DNA of 45,434 nucleotides from Magnetococcales bacterium (GTDB taxonomy: Bacteria > Pseudomonadota > Magnetococcia > Magnetococcales > JADGAQ01). Made by a program: the position numbers and the translations under genes. This document shows positions 41,727 to 45,434 of the stretch, piece after piece. Each line of letters opens with the position of its first letter. The first letter of the stretch is position 1. The DNA lies in the NCBI GenBank assembly GCA_015231925.1, contig JADGAQ010000004.1, forward strand, positions 11,546-56,979, in the 5' to 3' direction. Below the pieces are notes generated by a model, which saw only the letters and a list, made by a program, of their open reading frames with translations, was not told the DNA's origin and did no database searches.

Positions 41727-41933
41727 GGCAATGCTACGCCGCCATCGAGACCACACATTCCCTCGCCAACCTAACCTCCTCGTCGACATTACTCAACCTG
41801 AAGACTTCTCCCGTGCGTCATCCGGGAGATGTGTCTTTCTTCCGTCCCCTTTCCCTTATCCCAACTCCCCTCTTTCTGAAATACTTCTCATTATAGGCAA
41901 TTTCCCTTTCACGCCAGACCCCCTTTTCCTCTC
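41727..41933. other. Pyrimidine-rich non-coding spacer before the cargo island
   Basis: No convincing gene is seen here. The + strand is rich in C and T (about 41740-41935). It separates the tail operon from the cargo island and holds one hairpin (separate entry). Confidence 0.5.
41807..41840 (+). terminator. Possible end-of-late-operon terminator
   Basis: TCTCCCG (41807-41813) pairs with CGGGAGA (41823-41829), followed by a T-rich but interrupted stretch (TGTGTCTTTCTT). It is weaker than the other terminators in the window. Confidence 0.4.
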
Positions 41934-41944
41934 AAAAAATAATC

Positions 41945-41980
41945 GTGACATGTCACTTTTTCCATTGCGTGACATGTCAC
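41945..41980. promoter_or_regulatory. Twin perfect 12-bp palindromes, operator pair A
   Basis: GTGACATGTCAC, a perfect palindrome, occurs at 41945-41956 and 41969-41980 with centres 24 bp apart. The second covers the end of the -35 box and the start of the spacer. This is a typical dimeric-repressor operator pair; the protein that binds it is unknown. Confidence 0.8.
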
Positions 41981-41993
41981 GATTTGCTAAATT
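41965..41993 (+). promoter_or_regulatory. Predicted promoter A of the cargo island
   Basis: A -35 box TTGCGT (41965-41970) and a -10 box TAAATT (41988-41993) are separated by 17 bp. The -10 is weaker than in copy B (TATATT). Confidence 0.6.
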
Positions 41994-42057
41994 TGTATTC
42001 AACAAGGGCGATCGAGCCCACCCGCTCCTCGGGGGATCAGGGGATGGAGTGAAGAAA

Positions 42058-42420
42058 ATGGAAAACACCACCGAAGCCACCAAGACCACCACCAAGTTCA
42101 CCCTCTGGGGCGACAACGGTGGAGGACTGTTCCTGTTCGTGGATGGATATGCCTACGACATGACCCCCAAAGATGCTGGCGAAGCCATCGCCGCGCTGGA
42201 ATCAGGAGAGACCGACGCCGGGTGGGACGGGCGCATAGGGAAAAAGGAGTCCAAAAAGCTCCGCAAGCAATTCCGGGATTGGGAGTGGGAGCGCAACGGC
42301 GGCGCCCTCATGGTCTACCGCGGTGGGGAGTGGAAACACCCCAAGTGGGGTTGTTCGGCTAGTGAGGCCTATGCCGCCTATTTGGCGGCGACGGGCAAAA
42401 CGGATCCGGAAGACGAATAG
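42058..42420 (+). CDS. Cargo protein 1, shares N-terminus with cargo protein 3
   Basis: This 120-aa acidic protein begins MENTTEATKTT, identical to the start of the 43435 gene. The rest (FTLWGDNGGGLFLFVDGYAY; ALESGETDAGWDGRIGKKES; ASEAYAAYLAATGKTDPEDE) differs. No family is recognised. The shared leader and start suggest that a control cassette was duplicated and fused to different bodies. Within the proposed anti-defence island, small size and acidity fit an inhibitor, but function is not shown. Confidence 0.65.
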   Translation: MENTTEATKTTTKFTLWGDNGGGLFLFVDGYAYDMTPKDAGEAIAALESGETDAGWDGRIGKKESKKLRKQFRDWEWERNGGALMVYRGGEWKHPKWGCSASEAYAAYLAATGKTDPEDE

Positions 42421-42431
42421 TCCCCTGTCAC

Positions 42432-42538
42432 GGTGGCCCGGCTTGGGCCACCTGGGGAGTGGATTAGACCCTGCCGGATTGGCCGGCGGGGAAGAGATGG
42501 CGGAGCGTGCCTACACCTCGGGCTAAAGGTGCAGGCAC
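42432..42538 (+). promoter_or_regulatory. Structured leader upstream of cargo gene 2
   Basis: Two strong hairpins lie in this spacer. GGTGGCCC (42432-42439) pairs with GGGCCACC (42445-42452). GTGCCTACACCT (42507-42518) pairs with AGGTGCAGGCAC (42527-42538) with one mismatch and an 8-base loop. Neither has a T-run, so regulation or mRNA stability is more likely than termination. Confidence 0.5.
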
Positions 42539-42592
42539 TCCATGTTTCGTTATAGGGCAGCGAAAACATAATAAGGGCGAGGAGAACGAGAA

Positions 42593-43318
42593 ATGACAAA
42601 TCACCCCAACCGCAGCCGCAAATGGGCGGTTGAAGTTACTGACCAGTGGCACTTTTTGTGCCATCCCAACCAGATCCCGGAGCGGGCGACCGTCATCGGG
42701 ATCGTCACCCGCCCCGAAGGGGAAAAGGGGGTGCTGGTCCGGTTTGACCAGACCGGAGTCCTCTCCCAGGTCAACGCCGGAGTGGTCCGGTCCGTTGACC
42801 AGTCCCGAGTCGCTGCCGCGTGGGCAGTGGCGCTGGGGAAAACCCCGGACGCTTCCCGCCAGGTCGCTCGGCGGGAGCGGATGAAGGAAGAAGGGATGGT
42901 ATATTTGCAGATTGCCGTCCCTGAAGCCCTGGTCGAGCAGGCCAAAGCCGCCGCGCAAGGGGTGGCGGCGAACGGCGTCGAACCGTTGGCCATCGAGACC
43001 ATTCAGGCGGTCACCGCCATCGGGGACTGGGCGGCGATGCTGTCCTTGTGGTCCCCTGGCCGCCTGGTTCAGGGGATGGACCAGCACGCATCTCAGGATG
43101 TCTTGGGAGCGATGCTCCGCGCCGGGAAGTCCCGGTGCAGGGCTTCCGAAATGACCCGCCTGCGCACGGTAATCGATTCCGCCCTGCGCTGCCATGGGGA
43201 TGGGATGGCGATGGCAACTGATAAGATCGCAGCCGCAGAAAATAGGCGGCTCCTGGAGGAGCTGGCCAAGAAGGACGACATCCCCCTGGAGGATTTGCTT
43301 CCCCCTCGGAAAAAATAA
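42593..43318 (+). CDS. Cargo protein 2, unknown
   Basis: This 241-aa protein has an N-terminal part (VEVTDQWHFLCHPNQIPERA; GVLVRFDQTGVLSQVNAGVV) that looks beta-rich. A middle segment EEGMVYLQIAVPEALVEQAK could be a ribbon-helix-helix. A helical C-terminus ends KKDDIPLEDLLPPRKK. GAGGAGAA precedes the ATG. If the ribbon-helix-helix reading is right, it is a candidate for the regulator that binds the twin palindromes; otherwise its function is unknown. It lies between the two control cassettes. Confidence 0.6.
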   Translation: MTNHPNRSRKWAVEVTDQWHFLCHPNQIPERATVIGIVTRPEGEKGVLVRFDQTGVLSQVNAGVVRSVDQSRVAAAWAVALGKTPDASRQVARRERMKEEGMVYLQIAVPEALVEQAKAAAQGVAANGVEPLAIETIQAVTAIGDWAAMLSLWSPGRLVQGMDQHASQDVLGAMLRAGKSRCRASEMTRLRTVIDSALRCHGDGMAMATDKIAAAENRRLLEELAKKDDIPLEDLLPPRKK

Positions 43319-43320
43319 TC

Positions 43321-43356
43321 GTGACATGTCACTTTTTCCATTGCGTGACATGTCAC
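43321..43356. promoter_or_regulatory. Twin perfect 12-bp palindromes, operator pair B
   Basis: GTGACATGTCAC occurs at 43321-43332 and 43345-43356, with the same 24-bp centre spacing and promoter position as pair A. Complete conservation of both palindromes, while bases beside them drift, suggests selection for protein binding. Confidence 0.8.
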
Positions 43357-43369
43357 AATCGGCTATATT
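43341..43369 (+). promoter_or_regulatory. Predicted promoter B of the cargo island
   Basis: A -35 box TTGCGT (43341-43346) and a -10 box TATATT (43364-43369) have a 17-bp spacer. The -10 matches consensus at five of six positions. The second palindrome overlaps the -35 box. Confidence 0.65.
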
Positions 43370-43434
43370 TGTATTCAACAAGGGCGATCGAGCCCACCCG
43401 CTCCTCGGGGAATTCAGGGGATGGAGTGAAGAAA

Positions 43435-43704
43435 ATGGAAAACACCACCGAAGCCACCAAGACCACCACTGACCTGGCAGATAGCTTGATCCGGGCATCC
43501 TGCCTGCTTCTGGAAGCCTGCCGCCAATTTGGGCAGGCCTCGCAGTGGCGTCCCGGCAGGGAAGAGTGGGAAAATAACTGGGACTCCCCGAAAGCCCGCG
43601 CTGCCTCCTGGGAGGCTTACAACTTCGCCATCGAGTTGCAAAACTCGATGGCCACCGCAACCGATAGGGCCGCTATGGCGGCCATGTTCTCCGGCCAAGA
43701 TTGA
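43435..43704 (+). CDS. Cargo protein 3, shares N-terminus with cargo protein 1
   Basis: This 89-aa protein has the MENTTEATKTT start inherited from the duplicated cassette. A helical body follows (LADSLIRASCLLLEACRQFG; ASWEAYNFAIELQNSMATAT), ending MAAMFSGQD. No family recognised. The body is unrelated to cargo protein 1, so only the control region and first codons were copied. It may be a small anti-defence protein. Confidence 0.6.
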   Translation: MENTTEATKTTTDLADSLIRASCLLLEACRQFGQASQWRPGREEWENNWDSPKARAASWEAYNFAIELQNSMATATDRAAMAAMFSGQD

Positions 43705-43709
43705 TAATC

Positions 43710-43740
43710 TTTTTTAGCGGGGCGAAAGCCCCGCAAAAAA
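43710..43740 (+). promoter_or_regulatory. GNRA-capped leader hairpin before cargo gene 4
   Basis: GCGGGGC (43717-43723), a GAAA tetraloop and GCCCCGC (43728-43734) are flanked by T6 (43710-43715) and A6 (43735-43740), which extend the stem. The T-run is upstream of the stem, so this is not a + strand terminator. It lies just ahead of TAGGAGGAAAGA, the ribosome site. Confidence 0.6.
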
Positions 43741-43752
43741 TAGGAGGAAAGA

Positions 43753-44223
43753 ATGAAGGTCGAATTCGTTATCCCCCGCCAGCACGACCTGGCGAAAGCC
43801 ATCTTGGCGGACTTCCGCCGCAACTGGCTGGCCCAAGGTCCAGCCACCAGTAGCAACCCATCCAGACTTTGGGATGGGTGGAATAGCCGGGTAATCCCCG
43901 GCTTTCCGGAGGGGACTTGGTTCCTCCGGAGGGGGAGTGAGTACCGGTACCAGACCTGTGGCGGGTCTTGGTACCACCTGGTCATCGACCAGGATACCGT
44001 TGCCGTCAGATTTGACGGCAGGCGTCGCTCCTTCCGTGACGGGTGCCTCGTCACGCGCCTATCCAGGGCCTGGGAACCCTGGTTGGTCTCCATGGAGTCG
44101 GAAGTACCCGATTCCCCATGGGAAACCCCCCACGTTGGAGAGACATCCTGGGGGGCGGGAGTCTACCCCAGCCAGGCCCCGACATGGTCAGCACTGGCAG
44201 ATCAATACGAAGACGCTGCTTGA
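43753..44223 (+). CDS. Cargo protein 4, unknown
   Basis: This 156-aa protein begins MKVEFVIPRQHDLAKAILAD. It is rich in Trp, Arg and Gly (FPEGTWFLRRGSEYRYQTCG; TVAVRFDGRRRSFRDGCLVT) and ends acidic (SALADQYEDAA). It is probably a globular beta-containing protein. TAGGAGGAAAG gives a strong ribosome site. No family was recognised. It directly precedes the structured terminator region ahead of the AcrVA2-like gene. Confidence 0.6.
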   Translation: MKVEFVIPRQHDLAKAILADFRRNWLAQGPATSSNPSRLWDGWNSRVIPGFPEGTWFLRRGSEYRYQTCGGSWYHLVIDQDTVAVRFDGRRRSFRDGCLVTRLSRAWEPWLVSMESEVPDSPWETPHVGETSWGAGVYPSQAPTWSALADQYEDAA

Positions 44224-44296
44224 CGGTGTCTTCTGATGGGGTTAAAATCCCCCCATTAGCCGCAAAAATCCGTCATCGCCCCGCTCATAGGGGATC
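44221..44296 (+). other. Structured spacer after cargo gene 4
   Basis: TGACGG (44221-44226) can pair with CCGTCA (44270-44275), enclosing ATGGGG (44236-44241) with CCCCAT (44251-44256). A further CCCC/GGGG hairpin follows. A folded 3' end or leader is likely. Confidence 0.4.
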
Positions 44297-44340
44297 AAAA
44301 GCCTTCAGAAATGAGGGCTTTTTCTATTTTTATATTTTTT
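44297..44340 (+). terminator. Rho-independent terminator before the AcrVA2-like gene
   Basis: AAAAGCCTTCA (44297-44307), a GAAA loop and TGAGGGCTTTT (44312-44322) form an 11-bp stem with one G-U pair. A T-rich run follows to 44340. It separates cargo genes 1-4 from the final gene, which may need its own promoter or attenuation control. Confidence 0.75.
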
Positions 44341-44352
44341 GGAGTGTGAAAA

Positions 44353-45318
44353 ATGACGATGACCCCACAGCAACATCTTGAGGATGTCTCCCGCGCCTAT
44401 CCTGGTGTATGGGGCATCATCGACCGCATGCGGGCTGACCAGGGCCAAAAAGGGTTGCCCTCCTGGCCGATGTGGTGCTTTTGCCCGATGGCGGGCACCG
44501 CCGAAATTACCAAAACGATGAGGGATAAGATCACGCCGGTCGAGGTCGTCGAGTCGGCCATGATAGCCGCGATGGCCGGGTGGCGGGTGACGAAGGGGGT
44601 TTATCGGTTTGATCCGGAGGTCTATCAGGCCCTGATCAAGACGGAGCTGACCAGGGAGATCCCGGCAGAGGTCATCTACAGACTTCCGGAGTGGTCGCTG
44701 TATCTGGAGACCCCTGATTTATCTTGGCTGGGGAGGGCACTGCAAGGTTTTTGGGTGCATCTGGAATGGGACACCAATTCAGACCGGGCAGAATTGCGTC
44801 TGTTGTTGCATCTGTCGAGCGATGCCCTTTTCCCTATCGCTCTGCATTTGGGCAACTGGACGGTTTTTTCGGCGATTGAGATGATGGCCGATACGGCAGG
44901 TGGGCTTGCCGCAGCAGCCGGCGTTGGATTGACTTTCAAAAAGATGGATATCAAAGGGCTGTCCGACGCAATCACGCCTCTGGTGTCTCTGGTGCTGTAC
45001 TTATGCTCCGAGGAGCCGGAGATTGACGACAGTCTTCAACCGGGGTCAAAACCTGGCAGACCGGCACCACGGAAGACCAAAAAGGGATGGCGTCTTTTCG
45101 AGGCTGAAAAGGTCAGGGTTTGGGATGTCGGCGAAAAAACCGGGGAGCTGGTCAGGAAGGCCCGCGATGAGACGGACAAAGAGTCTCACGAGGGTCGCGC
45201 TGCACCTCGACCGCATGTCCGTCGGGCGCATTGGCACACATACTGGACAGGCCCAAAGGATGGACCGCGCCGGGCGGTTTTGAAGTGGCTTTGGCTGATT
45301 ATGGTGGGGGTGGAATAG
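44353..45318 (+). CDS. AcrVA2-like protein, candidate anti-CRISPR
   Basis: This 321-aa protein resembles, as I recall it, the Cas12a inhibitor AcrVA2 (about 322 aa). The C-terminal RPHVRRAHWHTYWTGPKDGP matches the AcrVA2 pattern RPHIRRGHWHGYWQG. Internal YRLPEWSLYLETPDL, GFWVHLEWDTN and LVSLVLYLCSEEPEI align with LPDWCVY, GFWAIYDI and LLPYLLWLCVAEPDI. AcrVA2 lowers Cas12a levels by acting on its nascent product and mRNA. GGAG at 44341 supports the ATG. Homologues occur outside Cas12a hosts, so the target here is open. Family identity should be confirmed by profile search. Confidence 0.75.
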   Translation: MTMTPQQHLEDVSRAYPGVWGIIDRMRADQGQKGLPSWPMWCFCPMAGTAEITKTMRDKITPVEVVESAMIAAMAGWRVTKGVYRFDPEVYQALIKTELTREIPAEVIYRLPEWSLYLETPDLSWLGRALQGFWVHLEWDTNSDRAELRLLLHLSSDALFPIALHLGNWTVFSAIEMMADTAGGLAAAAGVGLTFKKMDIKGLSDAITPLVSLVLYLCSEEPEIDDSLQPGSKPGRPAPRKTKKGWRLFEAEKVRVWDVGEKTGELVRKARDETDKESHEGRAAPRPHVRRAHWHTYWTGPKDGPRRAVLKWLWLIMVGVE

Positions 45319-45364
45319 GTGGCACCATCCCAAATGCAAAAATTTGGCAAATTTCCGCTCCCCC

Positions 45365-45394
45365 ATAGCCCCGATTTTCCGGGGCTATTTTTTT
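45365..45394 (+). terminator. Rho-independent terminator at the end of the island
   Basis: ATAGCCCCG (45365-45373), a six-base loop and CGGGGCTAT (45380-45388) are followed by six T residues (45389-45394). This is a strong terminator just after the AcrVA2-like gene. The remaining bases to the window edge hold no gene I can see. Confidence 0.85.
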
Positions 45395-45434
45395 GCCCAA
45401 AATAGACCCCGCATAACCCCGAAATAAAAAAGGG

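Larger units (their letters stand above)
41934..42092 (+). repeat. Control-cassette repeat, copy A
   Basis: These 159 bases recur almost identically at 43310-43469. The repeat covers twin palindromes, promoter, 5' leader hairpin, ribosome site and the first 11 codons of the gene behind it. Differences are confined to four bases between the second palindrome and the -10 box, and a small change in a G run upstream of the start. Confidence 0.92.
43310..43469 (+). repeat. Control-cassette repeat, copy B
   Basis: This is the second copy of the 160-base cassette described at 41934-42092, spaced by about 1.4 kb. It begins within the last codons of the preceding gene and ends after codon 11 of the next. 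Confidence 0.92.

Noticed and set aside
43710-43740. Intrinsic terminator between cargo genes 3 and 4.
   Set aside because: The T-run precedes the stem and an A-run follows, so it does not fit a + strand terminator; it was kept as a leader hairpin.
1-45434. Integrase, transposase or attachment sites.
   Set aside because: No tyrosine or serine recombinase motifs and no MuA-like protein were seen; att sites cannot be identified without them or host flanks.

Overview
The window reads as a nearly complete temperate siphophage (prophage or phage contig) of a Gram-negative, moderately GC-rich host, most likely a proteobacterium. The evidence is a divergent S24-type repressor / early-operon switch, a lambda-like head and long-tail morphogenesis block and a holin/M15-endolysin cassette. 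No bacterial housekeeping genes, rRNA, tRNA, CRISPR array, integrase or transposase are recognisable, so the species, the integration mode and the attachment sites cannot be read from this window. Almost everything except the repressor is on the + strand, in tight operons with many ATGA, TAATG and TGATG overlaps.

Layout. (1) 0.2-1.7 kb: two AT-rich exported or membrane-protein genes of moron type. (2) 1.7-2.7 kb: repressor, operator/promoter region and a small HTH protein. (3) 2.7-5.4 kb: small early genes plus a gene-free stretch of about 600 bases with several long inverted repeats, a candidate structured RNA. (4) 5.4-9.8 kb: recombination set (RecE-like nuclease, Sak4-like ATPase, Rad50/SbcC-like ATPase). 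(5) 9.8-15.1 kb: accessory early genes, including a Mor-like regulator, a MazG-type pyrophosphatase, a cytosine-C5 DNA methyltransferase, and an AT-richer radical-SAM plus Cys-rich pair. (6) 15.1-20.7 kb: replication module with a lambda-O-like initiator carrying six tandem 10-bp iteron-like units inside its gene, a Twinkle/T7-gp4-like primase-helicase, an SSB-like protein with a DDIPF tail, an XPB-like helicase, a RuvC-like resolvase and a putative late regulator, ending at a strong terminator. (7) 20.8-22.5 kb: lysis genes plus a tail-Z-like gene. (8) 22.5-26.6 kb: a probable packaging-site region with a G-quadruplex motif, small terminase, an IbrB/IbrA-like pair (ParB/Srx domain + PAPS reductase) and large terminase. 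(9) 26.6-33.3 kb: gpW-like connector, portal, ClpP-type protease with a nested scaffold start, decoration protein, major capsid, head-tail joining proteins and tail tube. (10) 33.3-41.7 kb: G/GT-type tail chaperones with a well-formed -1 frameshift signal, tape measure, tail-tip proteins and fibres. (11) 41.7-45.4 kb: a cargo island of five genes with duplicated promoter-operator cassettes and structured intergenic leaders, ending in a gene that resembles the Cas12a inhibitor AcrVA2 as I recall that family.

The most novel-looking part is the 41.9-45.4 kb island. Two nearly identical 160-bp control cassettes, each with twin perfect 12-bp palindromes around a promoter, drive two small proteins that share their first 11 residues. 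The same block holds two other unknown genes and the AcrVA2-like gene. I interpret it as an anti-defence (anti-CRISPR-type) locus. That is an inference from one family resemblance and from the operator architecture. Other points of interest are the structured RNA candidate, the in-gene replication origin, the radical-SAM pair and the ParB/PAPS-reductase pair set between the terminase subunits.
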